A DNA stretch of 23,547 nucleotides from JBBRXJ01 sp038248505 (GCA_038248505.1 JBBRXJ010000057.1:1-23547); one strand, 5' to 3'; positions 8,982-17,619 are shown, counted from the stretch's first letter. A program made the numbers and translations. Notes: generated from the sequence alone by a model not told the origin.

Positions 8982-11003
8982 CTACACATCATATACGCTG
9001 CGTACTACAAGTCGTTTCAATACAATACCCGTACGTGCTGGGATATATAATTTTAAAAAATTACCTTTCGATAGCTTTTCTTCTACACTATAGTAAAGAT
9101 AATTCTCAGCAACCAAACCAAAACCTCCATATTTCTCTGAATCGGTACACAGGACGGTACTAAATTTGCCTGCTCCAATAGGTATTGTATAATCTGTAAA
9201 TGATTTATCAGGATTAAAACTAAAAACAAACAATAAGTTGCCGCGCTCAAAAACAATTATTTTATCTTTTTCATTCTCATGTATCGTCCGTATCCACTGA
9301 TCATCAAGTACCGATTCGTTACGAATTAACTGAATCATATCACGATCAAATTCATTCAGTAGCTGATATTTTAAGAAACCACTTTCACTCAAACTCCACA
9401 TTCTTCGAGCAAACTTATATGACCAACCATTACCTTCTCTTGGGAAATCAATCCATTCGGGATGCCCAAATTCATTACCCATAAAGTTCAAATAACCACC
9501 ACCAGAAGTAGCGAGTGTAATTAGCCGAATCATTTTATGCAAAGCAATACCACGCTCAACTTTTAGGTTTTTCATTGACCGATCCATGCTGTAATACATT
9601 TGATCATTCACTAACCTAAAAATAATAGTCTGATCGCCAACTAGAGCCTGATCGTGCGATTCGGCATAACTAATAGTTTGTTCATCATAACGTTTACTTG
9701 TTAACTGATAAAACAACTCGCCTATATTCCAATTTTCATCTTTGTATTCTTTTATGAGCTTTATCCAATAATCAGGAATACCCATGGCCATTCTATAATC
9801 AAAGCCAATACCTCCTAACGATTGCGGGGAGGCCAAACCTGGCATACCGCTCATTTCCTCCGCAACGGTAATTGAGTGTGCGTTAATTTGTTTTATTAAT
9901 CGGTTAGCTAGCATTAAATACGATATCGCATCTTCATCCTGACTGCCATCATAATACTGACTGTAATTGGTAAAGTTTTTTCCCAATCCATGATCATAAT
10001 ACAACATGCTCGTCACACCATCAAAGCGAAATCCATCAAATTTATATTCTTCAAGCCAAAACTTACAATTACTTAAAAGGAAATGTAAAACCTCTGGCCG
10101 TCCATAATTAAAACAGAGAGAATCCCATGCCACATGCTCGCGCCTGTCGTTTGTATGGAAATATTGTGAGCCAGTGCCATCAAATAAACCAAGTCCTTCA
10201 AACTCATTTTTTACCGCATGCGAATGAACTATATCCATAATAACAGCAATACCCATTCCATGAGCCTCGTCAATAAGCTCTTTCAGCTCCTCAGGCGTAC
10301 CAAAACGTGAAGATGCGGCAAAGAAATTAGAAACATGATAGCCAAATGAACCATAATACGGATGCTCTTGAATAGCCATAAACTGAATAGTATTATATCC
10401 TAAAGACTGTATACGAGGTAAAACATGCAACCTAAACTCGGTATAAGATGCCACCTTTTCATCCTCAGAAGCCATACCAATGTGAGCTTCGTAAATTAAT
10501 GGATGTTTGCTTGACGAAGTAAGATCTTTGTTTTTCCAAACATATTCCTGCTCAGGTGCCCACACTTGAGCATCAAATGTTTTTGTTGTTTGATCTTGTA
10601 CGGCACGCCAGGCATAGGATGGAATACGATATCCACTGCCACCATTCCAATAAATATGCAACTTATAACGCTGGTTGTGTTTTAGCAAATCGAGTGGCAA
10701 TTGTATTTCCCAATTACCATGCTCACCACGCTGCATAAGATATTCATTGCGATCTTGCCAATCGTTAAATTCACCAATTAAAAAAATGGAAGTAGCGTTA
10801 GGAGCCCATTCACGAAAAACCCAGTCCTGCGCATTACGGTGCAAACCATAAAACAAATGCCCTGATGCAAATTCATACAAATTTTTTGATTCGCCCAAAA
10901 TGCGCGCCTCTGTTGCTATTGCATTTTCAATTCTTCGCTGAATAACCGTTGTGTAAGGTTCTAGCGCATTATCGTTAACTACTATACCGGGGCGTTTTTC
11001 CAT
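8982..11003 (-). CDS. glgB: 1,4-alpha-glucan branching enzyme (GH13, eukaryote-like type)
   Basis: Transfers alpha-1,4 segments to make alpha-1,6 branches in glycogen. Of its 673 residues, about 40-150 form a CBM48-like domain (FREWAPNATSIFLIGEFNDW). The GH13 barrel follows with QEHPYYGSFGYHVSNFFA, DIVHSHAVKN, the nucleophile D328 in FDGFRFDGVTSM, the acid/base E382 in VAEEMSGMPG, and the transition-state aspartate D451 in YAESHDQALVGD. These motifs match human and yeast branching enzymes more closely than E. coli GlgB, pairing well with the GT3 synthase it converges on. The start is the ATG at 11003, followed by sequence colinear with the family N-terminus. A weak -7-like box (TATATTTA on the minus strand, 11027-11020) lies about 17 bp upstream. 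The gene looks intact. Confidence 0.93.
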   Translation of the reverse strand: MEKRPGIVVNDNALEPYTTVIQRRIENAIATEARILGESKNLYEFASGHLFYGLHRNAQDWVFREWAPNATSIFLIGEFNDWQDRNEYLMQRGEHGNWEIQLPLDLLKHNQRYKLHIYWNGGSGYRIPSYAWRAVQDQTTKTFDAQVWAPEQEYVWKNKDLTSSSKHPLIYEAHIGMASEDEKVASYTEFRLHVLPRIQSLGYNTIQFMAIQEHPYYGSFGYHVSNFFAASSRFGTPEELKELIDEAHGMGIAVIMDIVHSHAVKNEFEGLGLFDGTGSQYFHTNDRREHVAWDSLCFNYGRPEVLHFLLSNCKFWLEEYKFDGFRFDGVTSMLYYDHGLGKNFTNYSQYYDGSQDEDAISYLMLANRLIKQINAHSITVAEEMSGMPGLASPQSLGGIGFDYRMAMGIPDYWIKLIKEYKDENWNIGELFYQLTSKRYDEQTISYAESHDQALVGDQTIIFRLVNDQMYYSMDRSMKNLKVERGIALHKMIRLITLATSGGGYLNFMGNEFGHPEWIDFPREGNGWSYKFARRMWSLSESGFLKYQLLNEFDRDMIQLIRNESVLDDQWIRTIHENEKDKIIVFERGNLLFVFSFNPDKSFTDYTIPIGAGKFSTVLCTDSEKYGGFGLVAENYLYYSVEEKLSKGNFLKLYIPARTGIVLKRLVVRSVYDV

Positions 11004-11056
11004 ATTTTTTTTCGATGTATAAATATAGAGAAAAAAAGTGAAAAGAAAAAATCCAC

Positions 11057-11177
11057 TGCTGAGAGGCGATCGAAAATGATATTACTAAACTGGAGCATCT
11101 TCGCCGCGGCGAAAAACTCAATGTGGCACCTCAGCCACCTACTTTAGTATTTTAGTATGAAACTTATCCTTGGTGTA
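11057..11177 (+). repeat. Dispersed intergenic repeat, copy A
   Basis: The core at 11107-11177 matches the reverse complement of 17620-17690 at 65 of 71 positions without gaps, and its part 11114-11177 matches 15207-15270 at 51 of 64. It contains a small hairpin, GTGGC (11123-11127) with GCCAC (11134-11138) around ACCTCA. It is preceded by TGCTGAG (11057-11063) and TCGAA, which also precede copy C. No coding capacity is conserved between copies. Confidence 0.85.
11100..11113. repeat. GC-rich perfect palindrome attached to repeat A
   Basis: TTCGCCGCGGCGAA is self-complementary over 14 bp and leads directly into the repeat core. Related elements with a CCGCGG centre are at 17710-17715 (partial, next to repeat C) and at 23415-23428. 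Confidence 0.8.
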
Positions 11178-11301
11178 AATTTTGCTTAATCGAATTTCAT
11201 TAAACAGAGAACTGTCAGTGATTACATAAACTTGATAGTATTCTACTGTCTAATTGCGTTTAAACTATTTTTTTTATACGCATCACCCACTTAATTTAAA
11301 C

Positions 11302-11331
11302 AAAAAAACCGAAGCAATACGCACTTCGGTT
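11302..11331 (-). terminator. Intrinsic terminator of the YceI-like gene
   Basis: Read on the minus strand, AACCGAAG (11331-11324), a 9-nt loop, CTTCGGTT (11314-11307), then a T run to 11302. The 8-bp stem is perfect and starts about 22 bp after the stop codon of the gene. Confidence 0.85.
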
Positions 11332-11353
11332 AAATAATAACAGTATAAGAATT

Positions 11354-11941
11354 TTACTTCTTCGTTAATACCAAAGTAATCTTGAGTTTAAATTCATCAT
11401 AAATTAATTTATCACCAAGATTATCAAAGAAAGCGCCCGACCCATATTTGATGTCGTATTTTGAGCGATCAATTATTATTACCGCATAATAAGTAAGTAC
11501 GCCATCTACTTTTACTTGAGTGGCTTTAAACTCAAAAGGCAATGTTTTTCCTTTTATTGTTAAATCGCCTTTAACAATGGCAGTTCCTTTGTCGAATACA
11601 GCAGATTCTTTAATTACAATTTTGGCTTCAGGAAATGCTTGTACTCCAAAAAAATCATCTGACTTCAAATGATTTACCAACATCGTGTTGTATTGTTCTG
11701 CTGTTTGGTCTGTACAGGTGATACTAGTCATATCAATAACAAATTGCCCATTTACAATCTTGTTATCTTTTAAAACCAAACTACCTGATTTAAGAGATAT
11801 TTTTCCCGTGTGATCTCCTGTAACCTTCTCCCCAAACCACGTTAAAGATGTCTTGGGCACATCAGCTACATACATTTCTTGCGCAGTCACTGACAATACA
11901 AGTCCGCTAAATACAACTAAAAATAAAATATAAGTTTTCAT
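11354..11941 (-). CDS. YceI-family secreted lipocalin-like protein
   Basis: 195 residues. A signal peptide (hydrophobic residues 4-18, likely cut after A20 in VTAQE) sends it to the periplasm or outside. The mature part fits the YceI beta-barrel family, which binds long amphiphiles such as polyisoprenoids. Typical features are SLTWFGEKVTGDHTGKISLK at the start, HLKSDDFFGVQAFPEAKI in the middle, the GDLTIKGKTLPFEF strand and DRSKYDIKYGSG near the end. It is a single gene with its own terminator and a candidate promoter, and it diverges from leuS. The biological role in this organism is unknown; YceI proteins are linked to stress or isoprenoid transport in various bacteria. The start is the ATG at 11941, which gives a complete signal peptide. 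Confidence 0.92.
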   Translation of the reverse strand: MKTYILFLVVFSGLVLSVTAQEMYVADVPKTSLTWFGEKVTGDHTGKISLKSGSLVLKDNKIVNGQFVIDMTSITCTDQTAEQYNTMLVNHLKSDDFFGVQAFPEAKIVIKESAVFDKGTAIVKGDLTIKGKTLPFEFKATQVKVDGVLTYYAVIIIDRSKYDIKYGSGAFFDNLGDKLIYDEFKLKITLVLTKK

Positions 11942-11977
11942 TTGTTTAAAGTTTATTATTTGTTTTTCATTTTAAAA

Positions 11978-11985
11978 CAAAGTTA
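11978..11985 (-). promoter_or_regulatory. Candidate -7 box for the YceI-like gene
   Basis: On the minus strand this reads TAACTTTG, an exact TAnnTTTG, 36 bp before the start codon. A TTTG is found at 12004-12001 with a spacer of 15 bp, shorter than the usual 17-23. Confidence 0.45.
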
Positions 11986-12035
11986 ATTATTTCAAATAAA
12001 CAAACCCGATGCAAAACCATATTTAATATCTGACA

Positions 12036-12070
12036 TTTAACATGTTAAAAACTCAGGTTTTAGCTAAAAC
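12036..12070. promoter_or_regulatory. Pair of perfect 14-bp palindromes, possible operators
   Basis: TTTAACATGTTAAA (12036-12049) and GTTTTAGCTAAAAC (12057-12070) are each self-complementary, with centres 21 bp (two helical turns) apart on one face of the helix. They lie about 50-85 bp upstream of the YceI-like gene's candidate -7 box. The sequences differ, so a single dimeric regulator is not certain. Confidence 0.45.
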
Positions 12071-12165
12071 GGAGACTATATCTCTAATCTACTATGAATA
12101 TTTATGGTCTATACGTTTTTACCTCGGGTAAGTTCTAGAGTCAAAAAGAGATTGCAAGAAACAAT

Positions 12166-12203
12166 ATAATGAAAATAATTAAAATATATTTTCATTATCT
12201 TTG
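12166..12203 (+). promoter_or_regulatory. Candidate leuS -7 box with an overlapping inverted repeat
   Basis: TATCTTTG (12196-12203) is an exact TAnnTTTG box, 112 bp before leuS. ATAATGAAAATA (12166-12177) and TATTTTCATTAT (12187-12198) form a perfect 12-bp inverted repeat around 9 bases, and its right arm overlaps the first three bases of the box. A bound regulator would block the promoter. No good -33 element is seen. Confidence 0.45.
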
Positions 12204-12315
12204 ATTAAAAAAGCGCCACATTGAAAGTGTAATTTGTCTTGAAATTTATACATGTAGCATCAAGACAGCAAACCAATTTATTTGAATTATCTTAGCACTA
12301 TACAAATGATTAGAT

Positions 12316-15129
12316 ATGGAATATAATTTTACAGAGATTGAAGCCAAATGGCAAGCCTATTGGCATGAGAAGCAAGTTTACAAAGTAACGACAGACCCAA
12401 CAAAGCCCAAATTTTATGTTTTGGATATGTTTCCTTATCCATCGGGTGCTGGATTGCATGTTGGGCACCCACTAGGCTACATTGCCTCCGATATTTTTTC
12501 GCGCTACAAACGTCAGAAAGGCTTTAATGTACTGCATCCTATGGGTTATGATGCCTATGGATTACCCGCTGAACAATACGCCATCCAAACTGGCCAACAC
12601 CCAGCAATCACAACAGAACGTAATATAAAACGCTATCGTGAACAACTAGACAAGATTGGATTTTGTTATGACTGGTCACGTGAAGTACGCACCTGTGAGC
12701 CCAATTATTATAAATGGACCCAATGGGCTTTTATAAAGATGTATGAGCACTGGTATGACTTGTCTCAGCAAAAAGCACTAAAAATAGAAGACCTTTGCGC
12801 ACATTTCTCTCAGCATGGCAATGCCCAAATTCATGCGGCAAGTACAACGATTTTAAGCTTTAACGCAGCAGAATGGAATGCGTCTAGCGAAGAAAAGAAA
12901 AGCGAGCTCTTACTAAATTATCGTATTGCATACCAGGCTGAAATTATGGCCAATTGGTGCCCTGCTTTGGGCTGCGTGCTCGCTAACGATGAAGTAAAAG
13001 ATGGTCTTAGTGTACGCGGCAGTCATCTGGTAGAACAAAAAAAGATGAGACAATGGTGTTTGCGCGTATCAGCCTACGCACAACGCTTACTCGATGGTCT
13101 CGATCATATTGAATGGAGTGAATCATTAAAAGAAATACAACGCAACTGGATCGGACGTTCTGCAGGGGCTGAAATTTTTTTTCCAATAAAAAAGAGTGCC
13201 CTTCAATTGCTCATATACACCACCCGACCCGATACCATATTCGGTGCTACCTTTATGGTTCTTGCCCCCGAACATGAGTACATACATCAAATAACAACCG
13301 ATAGCCACAAAGCTGCAGTACAAGCCTACCTCGATGAAACCCTTGCTCGTACCGAACGCGAACGCATGACCGATATTAAAAAAGTGAGCGGTGTTTTTAC
13401 TGGTGCTTATGTGCAGAACCCTTTTAATGGAAAAGACATTCCCGTTTGGATATCCGATTATGTACTTTCAGGCTTCGGAACAGGCGCTATAATGGCAGTT
13501 CCAGCGCACGACCAACGCGACTATGACTTTGCCAAACATTTCAATATTCCCATTATTCAAGTTATTGATGGTGGCGATATCAGTGAACAAGCCTATGATA
13601 GCAAAGAAGCCAAAACCATAAATAGTGACTTTATTACAGGCTTACATGTTAGTGAAGCTGCAAAAAAAATTATTGATGAAGTAGAGAAAAAAAATATTGG
13701 CCGCCGCAAAGTAAATTTCCGTCTACGCGATGCCACATTCAGCCGTCAACGTTATTGGGGAGAGCCATTTCCGGTGTACTATAAAAATGGCATGCCACAG
13801 GTACTAAACGAAAAAGATTTACCACTCACCCTTCCAGATATTGATAAATATCTGCCAACAGAAAAAGGGGAGCCACCACTTGGCCGAGCTACCAATTGGC
13901 ATACGGCAGATAATGATCCGTATGAACTATGTACAATGCCTGGTTTTGCAGGCTCATCTGCCTACTATCTTCGATATATGGATCCGCAAAACGATAGCCA
14001 ATTAGTATCTAAAGAAGCGAATGAGTATTGGCGCAGTGTTGACCTGTATGTTGGGGGCACAGAACATGCAACAGGACATTTAGTATACTCGCGTTTTTGG
14101 AATAAATTTCTTTTTGACCTTGGTATCATTTGTGAAGAGGAACCTTTCCGTAAACTCATCAATCAAGGAATGATTCAAGGCCGTTCCAATTTTGTATATC
14201 GTCTTAAAAATTCCAATATTTTCATATCAAAAGATATGATTGGAAAAGCACTTTCATCAGAACAATTAAAAGAATTTGGAGACGCAATAAATACAAATGA
14301 GGTAAGCGAACTTCATGTGGATGTGAATATTGTTGATAACGACATTCTCAACACGACAGACTTTTGCAAATGGATTCCTGAATACAAAAGTGCTCGTTTT
14401 ATTTTAAATAATGAAGGTAAATACCTCTGCGGTCATGCAGTTGAAAAGATGTCAAAATCGATGTACAATGTTGTAAACCCCGATACCATCATTGAAAAAT
14501 ACGGCGCCGATACGCTACGTTTATATGAAATGTTTCTGGGTCCCATCGAACAATCAAAACCTTGGGATACCAAAGGTATTGACGGTGTTTCGCGTTTCCT
14601 TCGTAAATACTGGCGAACCTGTATAAATGATACTGGCAAATTAAATTTAAGCAACGAAGAACCATCGCGAGAAGAATTAAAAACACTACACAAAACAATA
14701 CGTAAGGTAGCCGAAGATATTGAGCGCTTCAGCTACAATACTTCAGTAAGTGCATTTATGATTTGTATGAACGAATTAATCGATTTAAAATGCAACAAAA
14801 AAGCAATCTTCGAACCGCTTACCATTGTTCTCTCGTCTTTTGCCCCACATATTTCAGAGGAAATATGGAGTCGAATGGGGCATACAGAAAGTATTGTTAA
14901 TGCTAGATTTCCTGATTTTAATGATGAATATCTAACAGAAAATAGTTTTGAATATCCAGTCTCATTTAATGGGAAGCTACGTTTCAAAAAACTACTTCCA
15001 CTTAGCTTAACTGAGAAAGAAATTGAACAATCAATTATTGATGACCCAAATACACCAAAACAAACAGAAGGTAAAGCAATTAAAAAAATAATTATTGTAA
15101 GAGGAAAAATTGTAAATGTTGTAATATAA
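12316..15129 (+). CDS. leuS: Leucyl-tRNA synthetase
   Basis: A class I synthetase that charges tRNA-Leu in the cytoplasm; 937 residues. The ATP-binding HIGH motif is HVGH at 48-51 in PYPSGAGLHVGHPLGY, and KMSKS is at 711-715 in VEKMSKSMYNVVNPD. The CP1 editing domain shows TTRPDTIFGATFMVLAPEH and GTGAIMAVPAHDQRDYDF (about residues 387-404), so post-transfer editing should be intact. Between about residues 150 and 205 there is an insertion (ALKIEDLCAHFSQHGNAQIH onward) before NWCPALGCVLANDEV; I recognise this as usual for Bacteroidota LeuRS. The C-terminal anticodon-binding domain ends with IKKIIIVRGKIVNVVI. The start at 12316 gives MEYNFTEIEAKWQAYW, the normal N-terminus; the ATG at 12306 is out of frame. 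It is apparently transcribed alone. Confidence 0.97.
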   Translation: MEYNFTEIEAKWQAYWHEKQVYKVTTDPTKPKFYVLDMFPYPSGAGLHVGHPLGYIASDIFSRYKRQKGFNVLHPMGYDAYGLPAEQYAIQTGQHPAITTERNIKRYREQLDKIGFCYDWSREVRTCEPNYYKWTQWAFIKMYEHWYDLSQQKALKIEDLCAHFSQHGNAQIHAASTTILSFNAAEWNASSEEKKSELLLNYRIAYQAEIMANWCPALGCVLANDEVKDGLSVRGSHLVEQKKMRQWCLRVSAYAQRLLDGLDHIEWSESLKEIQRNWIGRSAGAEIFFPIKKSALQLLIYTTRPDTIFGATFMVLAPEHEYIHQITTDSHKAAVQAYLDETLARTERERMTDIKKVSGVFTGAYVQNPFNGKDIPVWISDYVLSGFGTGAIMAVPAHDQRDYDFAKHFNIPIIQVIDGGDISEQAYDSKEAKTINSDFITGLHVSEAAKKIIDEVEKKNIGRRKVNFRLRDATFSRQRYWGEPFPVYYKNGMPQVLNEKDLPLTLPDIDKYLPTEKGEPPLGRATNWHTADNDPYELCTMPGFAGSSAYYLRYMDPQNDSQLVSKEANEYWRSVDLYVGGTEHATGHLVYSRFWNKFLFDLGIICEEEPFRKLINQGMIQGRSNFVYRLKNSNIFISKDMIGKALSSEQLKEFGDAINTNEVSELHVDVNIVDNDILNTTDFCKWIPEYKSARFILNNEGKYLCGHAVEKMSKSMYNVVNPDTIIEKYGADTLRLYEMFLGPIEQSKPWDTKGIDGVSRFLRKYWRTCINDTGKLNLSNEEPSREELKTLHKTIRKVAEDIERFSYNTSVSAFMICMNELIDLKCNKKAIFEPLTIVLSSFAPHISEEIWSRMGHTESIVNARFPDFNDEYLTENSFEYPVSFNGKLRFKKLLPLSLTEKEIEQSIIDDPNTPKQTEGKAIKKIIIVRGKIVNVVI

Positions 15130-15206
15130 ACGAATCTAGATCACAAAACTCTAAAATTTTGATTTATGTATCAGATACGATACTCTAGCATTCGAGTGCA
15201 TTCGAT

Positions 15207-15270
15207 AAACTCAATGTATTATCTCAGCCACCTAATATTGTATATTAGTATGATATTTGTCTTTGGGGTA
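15207..15270 (+). repeat. Dispersed intergenic repeat, copy B
   Basis: It aligns without gaps to copy A (51 of 64 identical). The strings AAACTCAATGT, CTCAGCCACCTA and TTAGTATGA are unchanged. The GTGGC/GCCAC hairpin is lost because the left arm has diverged. It sits in the 170-bp gap between leuS and the M23 peptidase gene. The rest of that gap shows only a weak GTATCAGATAC hairpin. Confidence 0.78.
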
Positions 15271-15299
15271 TCAAAAAGGGGAATCATTAAAAATAATAA

Positions 15300-16586
15300 A
15301 TGATGACATACAAAAAAATCATATACTGGACTATTGTTGGGCTGCTTGCTGTTACACTTATAATTTTAGCAGTTTTAACGAAACAATACGAAACAAATTT
15401 GATATCATTTAAAGAATTATTTCAGCATAAAAAGAAACTGCATGAATTTGAATATGGTCTGCCCATCGAACATTTTTTAGTTTTTCGCGATAAGATCAGA
15501 AAGAATGAGAATTTAGCTGATATCTTTATTCGCGATGAAATGCCTTCATCAACACTAAATAAACTTCATTCCGCCTGCAAAGGAAAGTTTGAACTACGAA
15601 AAATGAAAGCGGGCAATAAATACACCATTTTTTGCGATAAAGACAGCTCTGAACTAGTAAAGTATTTTGTTTACGAACACACTCCCGTTGAATACTGGTT
15701 TTTTAAATTGAGCGATAGCGTATATGCCGAAAAACGCTACAAAGCAATACGACGTGTTACTCGAGAATATAGCGATACAATTAAACAATCCCTATGGCTT
15801 ACCATCACTGAACATGGCATTACTCCAATGTTAGCCATTGAACTCTCTGACGTATATGCTTGGACTATTGATTTCTTTATGCTCAATAAAAAAGACTATT
15901 TTAAAGTAATTTTTGATGAAGATTATGTTGATGAAACATCAATTGGGGTAAGTAAAATTCATGGTATAGTATTCAACCACCTTGGGAAAGATTACTACGC
16001 CATTCCATATGAGCAAAACGGTAAAATTAGTTTCTTTGATGAGAACGGAGCAAGTTTAAAACGTCAGTTTCTGAAGGCTCCATTAAGATTTTCACGTATC
16101 AGTTCAAAATTTTCATATAAACGATATCATCCGGTACTATATAAAACAACTGCTCATACCGGTGTTGATTACGCAGCCCCTGCAGGCACATCTGTTGAGG
16201 CCATTGGAGAAGGTATCGTTACTGAAGCTTATTTTCACAAAGGTGGTGGCTGGATGATAAAAGTTCGTCACAATGGAACATATACCACTGCATACCTTCA
16301 TCTCAAAAACTTTGCTAAAGGCATACGAAAAGGAGCACGTGTTAAACAAGGGCAGGTTATTGGTTACGTTGGTAGTACAGGGCTTTCAACAGGTCCGCAT
16401 CTCGATTTTAGAGTATGGAAAAACGGGGTACCTGCTGATCCTCTTAAAGTACAATCACCTCCAGTAGAACCCATAAACAAAAATAATAAAATACAATTCG
16501 ACTCATTAACACGCGAATTATTTGTTCAATTTAATAAAATGGATGTATTACTTACCGAAATAAAAATTACACCAGATATAAAATAA
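15300..16586 (+). CDS. Membrane-anchored M23-family peptidoglycan endopeptidase
   Basis: 428 residues. One N-terminal membrane segment (about 7-27) anchors it in the inner membrane facing the periplasm. The middle includes an OapA/LysM-like stretch (FRDKIRKNENLADIFIRDEM) as in MepM-type enzymes. The lysostaphin-type domain (about 284-390) should cut peptide crosslinks in peptidoglycan: H286 and D290 in HTGVD, H334 in AYLHL, and H367 in GPHLDFRVW. The usual H-x-H motif is H-L-D here (D369), so one zinc ligand would be aspartate. I recall the same change in other Bacteroidota homologues, so activity may be kept. Two ATGs are adjacent at 15300 and 15303; either may be used. DUF4837 starts 27 bp downstream, probably in the same operon. 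Confidence 0.9.
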   Translation: MMTYKKIIYWTIVGLLAVTLIILAVLTKQYETNLISFKELFQHKKKLHEFEYGLPIEHFLVFRDKIRKNENLADIFIRDEMPSSTLNKLHSACKGKFELRKMKAGNKYTIFCDKDSSELVKYFVYEHTPVEYWFFKLSDSVYAEKRYKAIRRVTREYSDTIKQSLWLTITEHGITPMLAIELSDVYAWTIDFFMLNKKDYFKVIFDEDYVDETSIGVSKIHGIVFNHLGKDYYAIPYEQNGKISFFDENGASLKRQFLKAPLRFSRISSKFSYKRYHPVLYKTTAHTGVDYAAPAGTSVEAIGEGIVTEAYFHKGGGWMIKVRHNGTYTTAYLHLKNFAKGIRKGARVKQGQVIGYVGSTGLSTGPHLDFRVWKNGVPADPLKVQSPPVEPINKNNKIQFDSLTRELFVQFNKMDVLLTEIKITPDIK

Positions 16587-16613
16587 CCATATAAAAATCG
16601 ACATACACCATAC

Positions 16614-17597
16614 ATGAAAAAGCTAGTACTAATAATAGTATCAATTATATTCTTTTGTATTGCATGTAAAGACAAAAATCCGAACAAACCCTTTTTGGTA
16701 AGCATTATCGGTCGGTCTGGTGAAATTATTATAGTTGCCGATAATTCAATATGGACAAGTATTGCAGGCGATACATTACGTAATTGCTTAGCCGCCTCCT
16801 ATCCTGCCCTTCCACAAGATGAGCCATTATTTGATATTATTCACATGACGTCATCAAACTTTGCAGATTTATACAAGTCACACCGCAATTTACTATTCAT
16901 TGAAACAGGTGCTGAGTATAATCAACCTCAGGTAGAATTTAGCAAAAATGTTTGGGCAAAGCCTCAAATGGTAATTACCATTAAAGCAAAAAATCAAGAA
17001 GGAATCATTCAAGCAATACAAGAAAAGGGAGATAAGATTATATCGGTTCTTGAAGATACCGAACGCAAGCGGCAAATGGCTATACACCATGATAATAAAG
17101 AAAATAAAATCATGGAAAAAATCAAATTAAATCATGGTATAAACCTCGATATACCCTTTGGTTATAATCTCGACATAAATCAACCCAATTTTAACTGGAT
17201 ATCATTAGAATCAGAGCATGCAATGATTGGACTACTAATTAAAACCATGCCAGTAGATACGACATTACGTTTTGAAAAAAATGCCCTTTTAAACTTACGC
17301 GATAGCATTTTAAATAAACACGTACCCGGACGTGTTGATGGATCTTACATGACCACTGAACGAAAAGCCGAAATTTACTACAACAATTATTCCTACAAAG
17401 GACGTAATCTCATTGAATTACGAGGCTTATGGAAAATGAAAAATGGGGATTTCATGGGAGGGCCTTTCATCAGTATTCTAACAAAAGGAGGTAAACCAAA
17501 CACAATGGTTTATATTGAAGGATATGTTTTTGCACCTGCAAAAGACAAAAGAAATTACATTCGACAACTTGAAGCTATTATGTATTCTATTAAATAA
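16614..17597 (+). CDS. DUF4837 lipoprotein of unknown function
   Basis: 327 residues. It has a lipoprotein-type N-terminus: K2-K3, a hydrophobic stretch to F14, then CIAC with C18 as the likely lipidated cysteine. The -3 residue is Cys rather than Leu, a slightly unusual lipobox. The body matches the Bacteroidota-specific DUF4837 family as I know it, including SGEIIIVADNSIW, the aromatic pair in QPNFNWISLESEH, ELRGLWKMKNGDFMGGPFIS and the terminal YVFAPAKDKRNYIRQLEAI. No catalytic motif is evident. The 27-bp distance from the M23 gene and the shared direction suggest joint expression and an envelope role. The function is unknown. Confidence 0.85.
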   Translation: MKKLVLIIVSIIFFCIACKDKNPNKPFLVSIIGRSGEIIIVADNSIWTSIAGDTLRNCLAASYPALPQDEPLFDIIHMTSSNFADLYKSHRNLLFIETGAEYNQPQVEFSKNVWAKPQMVITIKAKNQEGIIQAIQEKGDKIISVLEDTERKRQMAIHHDNKENKIMEKIKLNHGINLDIPFGYNLDINQPNFNWISLESEHAMIGLLIKTMPVDTTLRFEKNALLNLRDSILNKHVPGRVDGSYMTTERKAEIYYNNYSYKGRNLIELRGLWKMKNGDFMGGPFISILTKGGKPNTMVYIEGYVFAPAKDKRNYIRQLEAIMYSIK

Positions 17598-17619
17598 ATA
17601 TATTGATTCTGCATAATGA

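Larger units (their letters stand above)
11004..11353. other. 350-bp gene-free stretch between glgB and the yceI-like gene
   Basis: From left to right it holds A-rich glgB leader sequence, repeat copy A with a GC palindrome (11057-11177), about 120 bp of AT-rich sequence in which I see nothing clear, and the terminator of the YceI gene (11302-11331). No reading frame in it looks coding. Confidence 0.7.
11942..12315. other. 374-bp divergent control region between the yceI-like gene and leuS
   Basis: It holds candidate -7 boxes for both genes, two perfect 14-bp palindromes (12036-12049 and 12057-12070), and a 12-bp inverted repeat touching the leuS box (12166-12198). The remaining parts, about 12071-12160 and 12204-12315, show no clear structure, no tRNA and no convincing leader peptide. 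Confidence 0.7.

Noticed and set aside
12204..12315. Possible T-box, leader peptide or other attenuator before leuS
   Set aside because: No terminator/antiterminator pair, no T-box core and no short frame rich in leucine could be found.
12765..12930. Extra segment in LeuRS before NWCPALGCVLANDEV, considered as an inserted foreign domain
   Set aside because: I recognise the same segment in other Bacteroidota LeuRS; it is a lineage feature, not a new insertion.
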